Below are positions 42,050-51,800 of a stretch of 64,000 bases of DNA, one piece after another. The position numbers and the translations under genes are program-made. Numbering within the stretch: the first letter of the stretch is position 1; each line of letters begins with the position of its first letter. The stretch is taken from contig NZ_QBKS01000001.1 in NCBI RefSeq assembly GCF_003054285.1, positions 2,542,001 through 2,606,000 of the forward strand, written 5' to 3'. The notes below the pieces were generated by a model. That model was given only the letters and a program-made list of their open reading frames with translations, did not search any database and was not told the origin of the DNA. This stretch comes from Litoreibacter ponti. Lineage in GTDB: Bacteria; Pseudomonadota; Alphaproteobacteria; Rhodobacterales; Rhodobacteraceae.

Positions 42050-42948
42050 CAGATCAGCCCCTTGAGCGCGAAGGCCGCGATCATCATGCCGCAGACATAG
42101 GCCGAGACCCCGGTGCCGTTATACCACGGCGCGCGGGCTTTCGGGTCCTTGAACAAGACGGTCATGGCCCAGAACTGGACCGCAAGCAGCGCTGCAATGC
42201 CGAGGGCATGAAGCGGGCGGTCCCATGAGAGAAGAAGTGCGACCACGATAACCTGAGGCACCGCCATGATGAGGCAGGCCACCTGCGCCGCACGGCGCGG
42301 GCCGAGTGTGACGGGCAGTGAATTGACCCCGGTCTGGCGATCGCCCTCCAACGCCTTGAAGTCATTGAGCGTCATGATCCCATGTGCGCCGATGCCATAG
42401 AGCAGCGCGACCAGAATGATCTCGCTGCGCGGCAATCCGGCGGACAGGACCGCGGCCCCGGTGAACCACGGCAGGCTCTCATAGGACAGGCCGACAAGGC
42501 CCGGGCCCCACCAGCCCGAGCGCTTCAGGCGGATGGGCTCAGCCGAGTATGCCCAGGCAGCCAAGACCGCGACGACCGTTGCCGCGAAACCCCAAGGGCC
42601 AAGGAAAGCACCCATCACCAAAGAGACGGCGGACATGATCAGCGCGATGTAAAGCCCCCAGCGACCCGGGATGCGGCCCGACGGGATGGGGCGGTCCGGC
42701 TCGTTGATTGCGTCGACGTGCCGGTCGCACCAGTCATTGGCCGCCTGGCTCATGCCGCACACGATCGGTCCCGCAAGAACCACGCCGAGAAGGACCAGCA
42801 ACCATTGACCAGAAGGGGACGCGCCGCTGGACACCGCGCCGCACAGGTAAGCCCACATCGGCGGGAACCATGTGATCGGCTTCAGAAGCGTCAGCACGGC
42901 GGCTGGCTCCGGGGTGGTCCTCGGCTGTAGGTCTGAGCTGACAGTCAT
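42049..42948 (-). CDS. bchG: Bacteriochlorophyll synthase
   Basis: This 299-residue UbiA-family prenyltransferase esterifies bacteriochlorophyllide a with geranylgeraniol. It has about eight or nine transmembrane helices. The first Asp-rich motif is NDWCDRHVDAINEPDRPIPS and the second is LNDFKALEGDRQTGVNSLPV. The N-terminus MTVSSDLQPRTTPEPAAVLT resembles the family start. However, no Shine-Dalgarno precedes the ATG; a PpsR box ends two bases before it and another lies in codons 2-8. It may be translated from a very short leader. Confidence 0.95.
   Translation of the reverse strand: MTVSSDLQPRTTPEPAAVLTLLKPITWFPPMWAYLCGAVSSGASPSGQWLLVLLGVVLAGPIVCGMSQAANDWCDRHVDAINEPDRPIPSGRIPGRWGLYIALIMSAVSLVMGAFLGPWGFAATVVAVLAAWAYSAEPIRLKRSGWWGPGLVGLSYESLPWFTGAAVLSAGLPRSEIILVALLYGIGAHGIMTLNDFKALEGDRQTGVNSLPVTLGPRRAAQVACLIMAVPQVIVVALLLSWDRPLHALGIAALLAVQFWAMTVLFKDPKARAPWYNGTGVSAYVCGMMIAAFALKGLI
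42926..42943. promoter_or_regulatory. PpsR-like box inside bchG codons 2-8
   Basis: TGTAGGTCTGAGCTGACA matches TGT-N12-ACA and lies 6 bp from the box at 42950. The tandem spacing supports it, although the inner bases are less palindromic than in the other boxes. Confidence 0.5.
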
Positions 42949-42949
42949 G

Positions 42950-42967
42950 TGTAAACTAAACTATACA
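42950..42967. promoter_or_regulatory. PpsR/CrtJ box abutting the bchG start
   Basis: TGTAAACTAAACTATACA is an exact TGT-N12-ACA element, AT-rich inside like the strongest boxes here. On the gene strand it contains TATAGT, a plausible -10 hexamer ending 11 bases before the bchG ATG. Confidence 0.72.
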
Positions 42968-43045
42968 CATCGAGTCGGAGCAAGGGAAAACAAGGCCACC
43001 GCGACAGGGTGACCCGATCAAATTTGCCATGTGGCGGAAGGCTGC

Positions 43046-44467
43046 CTAGTCCTTGGGCGTCTTGTCCAGAAGGTCGTATTTGCGCAGCTTCACATAGAGG
43101 CTCTGACGGCTCAGTCCCAGCATCTCGGCAGCAGCGACCCGGTTGTTTCCGGTCAGCTCAACCGCCGTTTCGATGCAAATCTTCTCGATGACATCTGTGG
43201 TGGCGGACACGATGTCCTTGAGCGGGGAGGATCCCACCAGCTCGACCACGTTCTTCATGTCCTGGCCCGTGGCCCGGGTCGGCCCCTCGCGCACCATCTC
43301 GGAGCGGGAGGCGTCGCGGAACACAAAAGCGAAGCTGGCATTGGACTGGTCGCTGAGATGGGTCGCGGACACTTCCACCGGCAGCTGCGAGCCGTGATGG
43401 CCGGACAGGCGCGTCGCATAAAGCCGCATTTTGCCACTGCGTTGGGCGTTTTCCAGCAAGACCTTCAGATCGACATGGCTGCGCAGCAAGAAGTCCGCCA
43501 AAGAGCGGCCTTTGATGTCCGTCATCTGCGCCGCGTCGCAAAGTGCCATGAAGGCTTCGTTCGCCGAGCGCAGAATGCCCTTCTCGTCGGTAAAGACCAT
43601 CGCGTCGGCCCCGTCACGGTAGAGTGCGGACAGGTTCGCAGCCAGCTCTGCGGCAACGCCTTCGGCGCGGTTCTCTGTCTCGAGGCGGCAGAGAAGCGTG
43701 CGGTCACCGCCAGCGCGGAACAGGGTCGGGAAGATCGCGACCGAGCGGCGGGATTTCTGCGTCGCGGATTGCAGCGAGGTCGCGCCATCATTGGCGGCGG
43801 CGGCAATCAGGCGGTCCAAAAACTCGGATTTATTCCCGGCCGACAGCTCGCCTGACAACAAGCCGCCCACAAGCGCGTCGGGGCTGGAGCCGAGGATCGC
43901 GGCCGCGGCCTTGTTCAGATCGGTAATTCGCCCGGATGCCGCATCGACGAGCACCAGCGCATCACGGGAGTTTTCCATGAGGACGCGGTAGCGCGTCTCG
44001 AAATCGCGGCGGCTTTCGTAGTCGACCTCAAGGGCAAGCTGCGCCTTGACTAGACGCTGCTGCAACTCTGCGATGGGGCGCAGATCGCGGCCCAACATCA
44101 GGATCGCGCCATCCTCGCCGGTCAGGTGGAAGGTGTAGCGGATCGGGAATTCCCAGTTCGCATTGTCGAAATGATTGATTTCGACCGACTTGGTGATCAC
44201 CGACGCGCCGGAGCGGAATTCCTTGAGCAGCGCTTCGACACGGTCGCGGCTGTCTTCGGCCAGAAACTCGGACAGGTCGCGGTTGATCCAATGATCAAGG
44301 CGGCCCATCGTCTGGTTGAGCGGATTGACGACGACGGTCTCGATCTGTCCGTCCAGATTGATCACAAGCGCGATGTCGGCCGCGGTAGCGACAATTTCGT
44401 TGAAATGTTCTGGTGCGATCCGCGGCCTGCCCGAGCCCGACCAGAAGTTCATTTCTCGTGTGTTCAT
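43046..44467 (-). CDS. ppsR: PpsR/CrtJ, redox- and light-responsive repressor of photosynthesis genes
   Basis: This 473-residue regulator has an N-terminal region and two PAS domains (approximately residues 20-130, 155-265 and 275-390). The C-terminal Fis-type helix-turn-helix is AVELTGNNRVAAAEMLGLSR followed by QSLYVKLRKY. Cys260 and Cys431 fall at positions equivalent to the redox cysteines of Rhodobacter PpsR; Cys310 is extra. It binds TGT-N12-ACA sites like those in this window. Its ATG overlaps the ppaA stop. Confidence 0.95.
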   Translation of the reverse strand: MNTREMNFWSGSGRPRIAPEHFNEIVATAADIALVINLDGQIETVVVNPLNQTMGRLDHWINRDLSEFLAEDSRDRVEALLKEFRSGASVITKSVEINHFDNANWEFPIRYTFHLTGEDGAILMLGRDLRPIAELQQRLVKAQLALEVDYESRRDFETRYRVLMENSRDALVLVDAASGRITDLNKAAAAILGSSPDALVGGLLSGELSAGNKSEFLDRLIAAAANDGATSLQSATQKSRRSVAIFPTLFRAGGDRTLLCRLETENRAEGVAAELAANLSALYRDGADAMVFTDEKGILRSANEAFMALCDAAQMTDIKGRSLADFLLRSHVDLKVLLENAQRSGKMRLYATRLSGHHGSQLPVEVSATHLSDQSNASFAFVFRDASRSEMVREGPTRATGQDMKNVVELVGSSPLKDIVSATTDVIEKICIETAVELTGNNRVAAAEMLGLSRQSLYVKLRKYDLLDKTPKD

Positions 44468-45294
44468 TCGTCACTACCTTCCGGTGCGCGGGCCTGTCGG
44501 GGCTCGGGCGCTCGTACTCGGAGTGCCTTCAATCCACACAGTTTTAGTGCCTCATTAGGGCAAGACGTTATATGATCTACGCCGGTCTCTTCAAGAAGTT
44601 CTGTATGTTTCGCCGTCTCGCGGCAAATCCCACCACCAAGGACCAAAGGGGTCGATCGCGCGCTGGACTTCCGCAGGCGCTTCACGATGCTTCCAACGCT
44701 CTTCAGGGCGCGGGTGCTCGCGATTGAAAAGCCGATCATGTCGAAGTGGCGCTCCTGCGCGAGCCTGACAATGGCGTCAGGTTCCTGGCCGATGGCGATG
44801 TGCACGTAGCAGCCGAGCTCTTCGAACGCTTCACCGACGACAAACAGAGCGAGAAGATGGTTTTCTGCACCGGGCGCCACCAGCAAAATCTCGGGTCCCG
44901 AGACGTCGCGCCAGGCTGATCTTCGGCGTGCCGACAGGCTGCGCACGGTCTCTTGCAGGCGCGCGGCACCGATGGTGACTTCTGCGAAGCTGATCTGATT
45001 GCGCGCCCACATCTTTCCCAACAGCTCCGCCGTGTCGACGATATGAGAGCCGATGAGTTCGTGCGGGTCGACGCCGGACGCGAGGATATCACCGACAACC
45101 AGACGGCGGCGGGCGGGATCATCGTCGCGGAACGCTTCGCTGAGCAGGGCAATCCAGGTTTCGTAAGAGACGGGCGCTCCAGTCACATCATCATGCTCCC
45201 GGCCGGGCGTCATGACGGCATCCAGCGCCTGAGACGCCAGAGCGCGCACCGGGTCGACCGGTCTGCCGCGTTTTACCTCTTCGATATCTTTCAT
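44464..45294 (-). CDS. ppaA: PpaA/AerR, cobalamin-binding antirepressor
   Basis: This 276-residue regulator has a B12-binding fold. It has a helical cap (residues ~45-125), then the Rossmann-like half ILLVAPGAENHLLALFVVGE, with the histidine used by AerR for cobalamin, then FEELGCYVHIAIG and IGFSIASTRALKSVGSIVKR. PpaA/AerR counteracts PpsR/CrtJ in response to light through bound cobalamin. It is the first gene of the ppaA-ppsR pair; PpsR boxes 94-135 bp upstream suggest autoregulation. Confidence 0.92.
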   Translation of the reverse strand: MKDIEEVKRGRPVDPVRALASQALDAVMTPGREHDDVTGAPVSYETWIALLSEAFRDDDPARRRLVVGDILASGVDPHELIGSHIVDTAELLGKMWARNQISFAEVTIGAARLQETVRSLSARRRSAWRDVSGPEILLVAPGAENHLLALFVVGEAFEELGCYVHIAIGQEPDAIVRLAQERHFDMIGFSIASTRALKSVGSIVKRLRKSSARSTPLVLGGGICRETAKHTELLEETGVDHITSCPNEALKLCGLKALRVRAPEPRQARAPEGSDE

Positions 45295-45387
45295 GCGCGT
45301 GGCCTTGATTCAGGCGTGGTCGCCAAGCGAGGCGACACCCCAATTGGCGTCGTACTTCCAGCGAAATATGAGGCACGGGGCCGGGGA

Positions 45388-45404
45388 TGTCAAAAAAATA
45401 GACA
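45388..45404. promoter_or_regulatory. Degenerate PpsR box with 11 bp spacer
   Basis: TGT-CAAAAAAATAG-ACA has the right half-sites but an N11 spacer with seven consecutive A residues. It lies 7 bp from a perfect box, so it may be the weaker partner of a tandem pair. Confidence 0.45.
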
Positions 45405-45411
45405 CCAAATG

Positions 45412-45429
45412 TGTAAATCAAACTAGACA
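45412..45429. promoter_or_regulatory. PpsR/CrtJ box upstream of ppaA
   Basis: TGTAAATCAAACTAGACA is an exact TGT-N12-ACA element 118 bp from the ppaA start and 197 bp from bchF. It could serve ppaA-ppsR autoregulation, or bchF by looping with the box at 45531. Confidence 0.7.
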
Positions 45430-45530
45430 AATGAACGTGATTGCACGGAAAAGCCGCCTTTTCCGAGATTTGCACAGAATTTGTCGCCGTGGACGCAGTT
45501 TGATCGCAAGCCGAACTGTCAACTTAATAG

Positions 45531-45548
45531 TGTAAGATTTAATTGACA
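45531..45548. promoter_or_regulatory. PpsR/CrtJ box upstream of bchF
   Basis: TGTAAGATTTAATTGACA is an exact TGT-N12-ACA element 78 bp before the bchF ATG. Its right end coincides with a TTGACA -35-like hexamer. Confidence 0.72.
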
Positions 45549-45625
45549 CTTTGGCGTGGGCGGCGATACTTTTGAGACAGAGAGGTCTGCAGCCTCTCCA
45601 AGAATCACGAGGGAGTCGCGCCTGA

Positions 45626-46093
45626 ATGGGCCACGCAGCCAAGACAAATAGGCTCTATACCGCTGAAGAGCGTGCGCGCCGCGATGCGACCGGCTGGACC
45701 CTTGTTCAAGGTATCCTCGCCCCCTTGCAATTCGTGGCCTTTGCGATCTCCCTCGCGCTGGTTCTGCGCTACCTAGCAAGCGGTGAAGGATACGCCTGGG
45801 CGACCGCCTCTATCCTTGTAAAAACGGCGTTTCTTTATGTGATCATGATCACTGGCGCGATCTGGGAAAAGGTCGTGTTTGGCCAGTATTTGCTGGCTCC
45901 GGCGTTCTTCTGGGAGGACGTGTTCAGCTTTGTCGTGATCGCTTTGCACACGGCCTACATCTGGGCGCTGTTCTCGGGCGCTGACCCGGCCACGCAGATG
46001 TGGATCGCGCTAGCCGCTTACGCCGCCTACATCGTCAACGCCGCTCAGTTCCTGCTGAAATTGCGCGCGGCCCGTCTGGAGGTCGCGACATGA
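45626..46093 (+). CDS. bchF: 3-vinyl bacteriochlorophyllide hydratase
   Basis: This 155-residue membrane protein with four predicted helices hydrates the C3-vinyl group, giving the hydroxyethyl substrate of BchC. Family features include YTAEERARRDATGWTLVQGI, FLYVIMITGAIWEKVVFGQY and PAFFWEDVFSFVVIALHTAY. It is the first gene of the bchFNBHLM-lhaA-puh superoperon; its stop overlaps bchN. Confidence 0.95.
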   Translation: MGHAAKTNRLYTAEERARRDATGWTLVQGILAPLQFVAFAISLALVLRYLASGEGYAWATASILVKTAFLYVIMITGAIWEKVVFGQYLLAPAFFWEDVFSFVVIALHTAYIWALFSGADPATQMWIALAAYAAYIVNAAQFLLKLRAARLEVAT

Positions 46094-47367
46094 ACAAGCC
46101 CACCCATATCGAGGCTGGCGGATGCCGCGAAGCGCCGATCCTGAAAGAGCGCGGTCAGCGCGAAGTGTTCTGTGGTCTGACCGGAATCATCTGGCTGCAC
46201 CGCAAGATGCAGGACGCCTTCTTCCTTGTGGTCGGCTCGCGCACCTGCGCGCATCTGCTGCAATCCGCCGCTGGTGTGATGATCTTTGCCGAGCCGCGGT
46301 TCGGTACCGCGATCATGGAAGAGAAAGACCTTGCCGGTCTGGCTGACGCCCATGAAGAGCTCGACCGCGAAGTCGCGCGCCTGTTGGAGCGCCGCCCTGA
46401 CATCAAGCAGCTGTTTCTCGTCGGCTCCTGCCCGTCCGAGGTGATCAAGATCGACCTTGGCCGCGCGGCAGAGCGCCTGACACAGATCCACGCGCCCCAT
46501 GTGCGGGTGCTGAATTATTCCGGCTCAGGGATCGAGACGACATTTACCCAGGGCGAAGATGCCTGCTTAGAGAGCATGGTGCCCGTGCTGCCGGAGACGG
46601 ATGCGCGCGAGCTGCTTTTGGTCGGTGCGCTGCCTGATGTTGTTGAAGATCAGGCCCTGAGCCTTCTGGACGCCTTGGGGGTTGGTCCGGTCCGTGTCCT
46701 CCCCGCGGGCCGGGCCGACGGGATGCCCCATGTGGGCCCCAATACCAAGTTCGCTCTGCTGCAGCCCTTCCTGGGTGAAACCGCATCGGCCCTATCGCGC
46801 CGCGGCGCGACCCAGATCGAAGCGCCGTTCCCCTTTGGCGAAGAAGGCACGACGATGTGGCTGCGCGCCATCGCCGACGAGTTCGGCGTCGATGCGGAGA
46901 CGTTCGAGCGTGTCACTGCCGCCCCGCGCGCCCGGGCGCGGAAGGCCATCGCCGCGCAGTCCGAAGGGCTGAACGGCAAGTCGATCTTCTTCTTCCCCGA
47001 CAGCCAGCTGGAAATCCCGCTGGCGCGGTTCCTGACCCGTGAATGCGGGATGCAGGCCATCGAGGTCGGCGCGCCATACATCCACAAGGGCCTCGTCGGC
47101 CCGGACATGGATATGCTGGAAGTCGGCACCGTATCCGAAGGCCAGGACGTCGACCTGCAGCTCGACCGCTGCCGCGCTGCCAAGCCCGACCTGACCGTCT
47201 GCGGCTTGGGTCTTGCCAATCCGCTGGAAGCCGAAGGCCTGACCACCAAATGGGCCATCGAGCTGGTCTTCACGCCAGTGCATTTCTACGAACAGGCGGG
47301 TGATCTCGCCGGTTTGTTCTCGCGCCCGTTGCGCCGCAAGGCAAAGCTGCAGGTGGTCGCCGAATGA
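46090..47367 (+). CDS. bchN: Light-independent protochlorophyllide reductase subunit N
   Basis: This 425-residue NifD-like subunit forms the NB-protein with BchB. Cluster cysteines are in EREVFCGL-type context (QREVFCGLTGIIWLHRKM), SRTCAHLLQSAAGVMIF and LVGSCPSEVIKIDLGRAAE. ATG 46090 gives the conserved start and ATGA coupling; a longer frame into bchF is rejected. The enzyme reduces ring D without light. Confidence 0.97.
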   Translation: MNKPTHIEAGGCREAPILKERGQREVFCGLTGIIWLHRKMQDAFFLVVGSRTCAHLLQSAAGVMIFAEPRFGTAIMEEKDLAGLADAHEELDREVARLLERRPDIKQLFLVGSCPSEVIKIDLGRAAERLTQIHAPHVRVLNYSGSGIETTFTQGEDACLESMVPVLPETDARELLLVGALPDVVEDQALSLLDALGVGPVRVLPAGRADGMPHVGPNTKFALLQPFLGETASALSRRGATQIEAPFPFGEEGTTMWLRAIADEFGVDAETFERVTAAPRARARKAIAAQSEGLNGKSIFFFPDSQLEIPLARFLTRECGMQAIEVGAPYIHKGLVGPDMDMLEVGTVSEGQDVDLQLDRCRAAKPDLTVCGLGLANPLEAEGLTTKWAIELVFTPVHFYEQAGDLAGLFSRPLRRKAKLQVVAE

Positions 47368-48896
47368 AGCTGACCGTCTGGACATATGAAGGTCCGCCCC
47401 ATGTGGGCGCCATGCGGGTCGCGACCTGCATGAACGGGCTGCACTATGTCCTGCACGCGCCCCAGGGCGACACCTACGCGGATCTGCTGTTCACGATGAT
47501 CGAGCGGCGCAACCACCGCCCGCCGGTGACCTACACAACCTTCCAGGCCCGCGATCTGGGCTCTGACACGGCGCATTTGTTCAAGGATGCCTGCCAGGAC
47601 GCCTATGACCGATTCAAGCCCGAGGCGATTATCGTCGGTGCCTCCTGCACGGCCGAGCTAATTCAGGACGATCCGGGCGGTTTGGCAGAGACGATGGGGC
47701 TCGATATTCCCGTCATTCCGCTGGAGCTGCCGTCTTACCAGCGCAAGGAGAACTTTGGCGCGGATGAGACGTTCTTCCAGATTGTGCGCGCCTTGGCGAA
47801 GCCTTGCGACAGGACCAAGCGTCTGAGCTGCAATATCCTTGGCCCGACCGCGCTGGGTTTCCGCCACCGCGACGATATCGAAGAGCTAACCGGGCTGCTG
47901 TCCGAGTTGGATATCGACGTCAATGTTGTCGCACCCTACGGTGCAAATCCAAGCCAGATCGCCCGGCTGGGTGCCGCCCATTTCAACGTCATGCTCTACC
48001 CCGAGACGGCCGAAAGCGCATGCCGCTGGCTGGAGCGCGAGTTCGACCAGCCCTTCACAAAGGTCGTCCCGATCGGCGTCGGCGCGACCCGCGACTTCAT
48101 CACCGAAGTGATCGGCCTGACGGGCCGCGCGGCCTGCGTCGATGAAAGCCGCTTACGGCTGCCGTGGTACTCGGCCTCGGTCGACAGCACCTACCTGACC
48201 GGAAAGCGGGTCTTCCTGTTTGGCGACGCGACCCATGTCAAAGCAGCCGCCCGCATCGCGCGCGATGAGATGGGGTTCGAGGTGGTCGGCATGGGCTGCT
48301 ACAACCGCGAGTTCGCCCGCGATATTCGCGCGCTGGCCAAGGAGTACGGCGTCACCGCGCTGATCACCGACGACTACCTTGAGGTGGAAGCCGCTATCGA
48401 AGAGCTCGCGCCCGAGATGATCCTTGGCACCCAGATGGAGCGCCATATCGGTAAGCGTCTGGGCATCCCTTGCGCCGTGATCTCCGCGCCGGTGCATGTG
48501 CAGGACTTCCCGGCCCGTTACTCGCCCCAAGTGGGGTTCGAGGGCGCGAATGTGATCTTTGACACGTGGGTACATCCGCTGGTCATGGGGCTCGAAGAGC
48601 ACCTGCTGCACATGTTCCGCGATGATTTCGAGTTCCACGACGACGCTGGCGCGTCGCATCACGGCGGCAAGGCGGTCGAGCGTGTCGAAGCAACGGCCGA
48701 TCAAGCGCCGGCACAGGTCCAAGCCGACGACCAAGTGGTCGTCTGGCTCGCGGATGCCGAACGGGAGTTGAAGAAAATCCCGTTCTTCGTGCGCGGCAAG
48801 GCCCGCAAGAACACGGAGAAGTTCGCCTGCGAGAAGGGCGTCACCGAGATCAGCGTCGACACGCTTTATGAGGCGAAGGCCCATTATGCGCGATAG
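47364..48896 (+). CDS. bchB: Light-independent protochlorophyllide reductase subunit B
   Basis: This 510-residue NifK-like subunit contributes a cluster cysteine (GASCTAELIQDD) and its cluster aspartate (GDTYADLLFTMIE region). It also has the C-terminal protochlorophyllide reductase-B domain (PFFVRGKARKNTEKFACEKG). It starts MKLTVWTYEGPPHVGAMRVA. It overlaps bchN at the 5' end and bchH by 11 nt at the 3' end. Confidence 0.97.
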   Translation: MKLTVWTYEGPPHVGAMRVATCMNGLHYVLHAPQGDTYADLLFTMIERRNHRPPVTYTTFQARDLGSDTAHLFKDACQDAYDRFKPEAIIVGASCTAELIQDDPGGLAETMGLDIPVIPLELPSYQRKENFGADETFFQIVRALAKPCDRTKRLSCNILGPTALGFRHRDDIEELTGLLSELDIDVNVVAPYGANPSQIARLGAAHFNVMLYPETAESACRWLEREFDQPFTKVVPIGVGATRDFITEVIGLTGRAACVDESRLRLPWYSASVDSTYLTGKRVFLFGDATHVKAAARIARDEMGFEVVGMGCYNREFARDIRALAKEYGVTALITDDYLEVEAAIEELAPEMILGTQMERHIGKRLGIPCAVISAPVHVQDFPARYSPQVGFEGANVIFDTWVHPLVMGLEEHLLHMFRDDFEFHDDAGASHHGGKAVERVEATADQAPAQVQADDQVVVWLADAERELKKIPFFVRGKARKNTEKFACEKGVTEISVDTLYEAKAHYAR

Positions 48897-51800
48897 CTCG
48901 GATCATATCGGTTACCGCTTCGTCATCGTGACGCTGGACGCCCATGCGGCGGGTCCTGCGTCGCGCGTGCTGCCCCGGCTGGAAGAAGATTTCCCCGGCC
49001 TGCAGGTCTCTATCCACGCGGCGGCTGAGTGGGCCGAGAACCCGCAGGCGCTGGAAGACGCTAAAGACGCGGTGCGCCACGCAGACATCGTGGTCTCCAA
49101 CCTGCTGTTCATCGAAGAACATGTCCGCGCAATCCTGCCCGAGATGGAAGCGCGCCGTGACCATTGCGACGCCATGATCGGCGTGATCGCGGACCCCGCG
49201 ATTGTGAAGCTGACGCGCATGGGCGATCTGGACATGTCCAAGCCTGCCTCCGGCGCGATGGCGCTCCTGAAGAAGCTGCGCGGGTCGGCGAAGCCTTCGG
49301 CAGGATCCGGCGAGAAGCAGATGAAGATGCTGCGCCGCCTGCCCAAGATCCTGAAGTTCATTCCCGGCAAGAGTCAGGACCTGCGCGCCTGGTTCCTGAC
49401 GATGCAATATTGGCTTGGCGGCTCCGACGACAATGTCGAGCAGATGATCCGCTTCCTGGTCGCGCGCTATTCGCGCCAAGCCGCGTGGAACCGGGTCGAG
49501 GCCGAAGCCCCCGTCGACTACCCCGATGTGGGTCTATATCACCCCGATGTGCCTGAACGCATCTGCACCGACTTGGCTGATTTGCCTACGCCTGATGCAC
49601 CTGTGGCAACCGTTGGCCTGTTGATGCTGCGTAGCTACATTCTGGCGTCCGACACCGCGCACTATGACGCCGTCATCCGTAGTTTCGAAGCGCGCGGCAT
49701 TCGTGTCATCGCCGGGTTCGCAGGTGGCCTCGACGGTCGCCCGGCGATTGAGGCGTATCACGTCGGTCAGGTTGACGCGCTGGTCTCGCTGACCGGTTTC
49801 TCTCTGATCGGTGGGCCCGCCTACAATGACAGCGACGCAGCGGTCGACATTCTGTCTGCGCTCGACGTCCCCTACATCGCCGCGCATCCACTGGAGTTCC
49901 AGACGCTGGGCCAATGGGCCAAAAGCGGCCAGGGCCTGGGTCCCGTCGAGACCACCATGCTGATCGCCCTGCCAGAGATCGACGGCGCGACCAATCCGAC
50001 TGTTTTTGCCGGTCGGCACGGCGAGGATGGCTGCCAGGGCTGCTCGCACATGTGCACGATGAAATCCGATTGCCGGGCCATGGCGCCGTGTCTGGAGCGC
50101 ATCGAAAGCCTGACCGAAAAGACCCTGCGCATGGCGCAACTGCGCCGCGCCGAGAACGCAGGTAAGAAAGTCGGCATCGTGCTGTTCGGCTTTCCGCCCA
50201 ACGCGGGCGCGGTCGGCACCGCCGCCTATCTGAGCGTCTTCCGCTCGTTGCACAATACGCTCACGCGCATGAAGGCGGATGGGTTCGATGTCGAGGTGCC
50301 GGGGAGCGTCGAGGATCTGCGCCACGCCGTGCTTGAAGGCAATGCCGCCCAATACGGCCAGCCGGCGAATGTCGCGGCGCAGGTTGATGCGGAAACCATT
50401 GTGCGCGAAACCGCGCATCTGGCCGAGATCGAGACCGCCTGGGGCCCGGCTCCGGGAAAGATTCAATCCGATGGGCGCGGCGTCTTCGTCTTGGGCCAGC
50501 ATTTCGGGAACGTCTTTGTCGGCGTGCAACCCGCCTTCGGCTACGAGGGCGACCCGATGCGCCTGCTGTTCGAGACGGGCTTCGCACCGACCCATGCTTT
50601 CGCGCAGTTCTACCTGTGGCTGCGCAACACGTATCAGGCCGATGTGCTGTTGCATTTCGGTATGCACGGCGCACTGGAATTCATGCCCGGTAAGCAGGCC
50701 GGGATGGGTGCGCGCGATTGGCCGGATCGGCTGATTGGCGAGATGCCGAACGTCTATCTCTACGCCTCAAATAATCCGTCCGAGGCGACGCTTGCCAAGC
50801 GCCGCTCGGGCGCTGTGACGGTCACCCATATGACGCCACCGCTGGCGCAATCGGGTCTCTACAAGGGTCTGTTAGAGCTGAAAGACAGCCTGACGCGCTG
50901 GCGCGCCATGTCGCCCGACGCAAAAGATCGCGAGGAGTTGGAAGCGCTGATCGCGGCGCAGGCGGCTGCGGTGGATATGCCCGACACCGCCCCGCAGGAC
51001 CTGTGGCTGAAGCTGCTCGAGACCGAGGATGCGCTGATCACTGATGGCCTCCATGTCGTGGGCGAGCCCTTGGGCGAAGAGGCGCGTCAGCGCTACCTCG
51101 ACATTATGCTCGACACTGACCCGGAGACGCGGGCGCGCGTCGATGCTCTGTTGCAAGGCGATGATGAGTTGAACGGCCTGATGCGTGCGCTGGGCGCACA
51201 TTACATTGCGCCGGTGCCGGGCGGCGATCTGATCCGCTCGTCCGCGGTGCTGCCTACTGGCCGCAACATCCACGCATTCGATCCTTTCCGGATGCCCACC
51301 GCCTTTGCGATGCAGGACGGAGCAAAACAGGCTCTGACATTGCTCAAAAAGCATGATTCCTTGCCTCGCACCGTTGCGCTCGTGCTTTGGGGCTCCGACA
51401 ACATCAAATCCGACGGTGGCCCGATTGCCCAGGCGCTCGCGTTGATGGGCGCGAAGCCGCGCTTCGACCACTACGGTCGTCTCTGCGGCGCCGATCTGGT
51501 TCCGCTGGAAGAGCTCGGTCGCCCGCGGATCGACGTGATCATGACGCTGTCCGGAATTTTCCGCGACTTGCTGCCTTTGCAGACCCGGATGCTGGCAGAG
51601 GCCGCGTATAAGGCCGCGACGGCCGATGAGCCGCTGGAACAGAACTTCATCCGCGCCCATGCGCTCGCCTATGCCGAACAGATGGACGTTGACATGGAAA
51701 CGGCGGCGCTGCGGGTCTTCTCCAACGCGGAAGGCGCCTATGGCTCGAACGTGAACCAGTTGGTCGACAGTTCTGCTTTCGGGGATGAGGACGAGCTGGC

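Larger units (their letters stand above)
45295..45625. promoter_or_regulatory. ppaA/bchF divergent control region
   Basis: This 331 bp gap has no gene. It holds a tandem PpsR pair nearer ppaA (45388-45404, with an 11 bp spacer, and 45412-45429) and one box nearer bchF (45531-45548). A TTGACA at 45543-45548 followed after 16 bp by GATACT is a possible bchF promoter overlapping that box. The bchF Shine-Dalgarno is GAGGGAG, rather far (about 11 bases) from the ATG. Confidence 0.65.

Noticed and set aside
44284..44299. FNR-like TTGAT...ATCAA palindrome
   Set aside because: The spacer is 6 bp instead of 4 and it lies in ppsR coding sequence.
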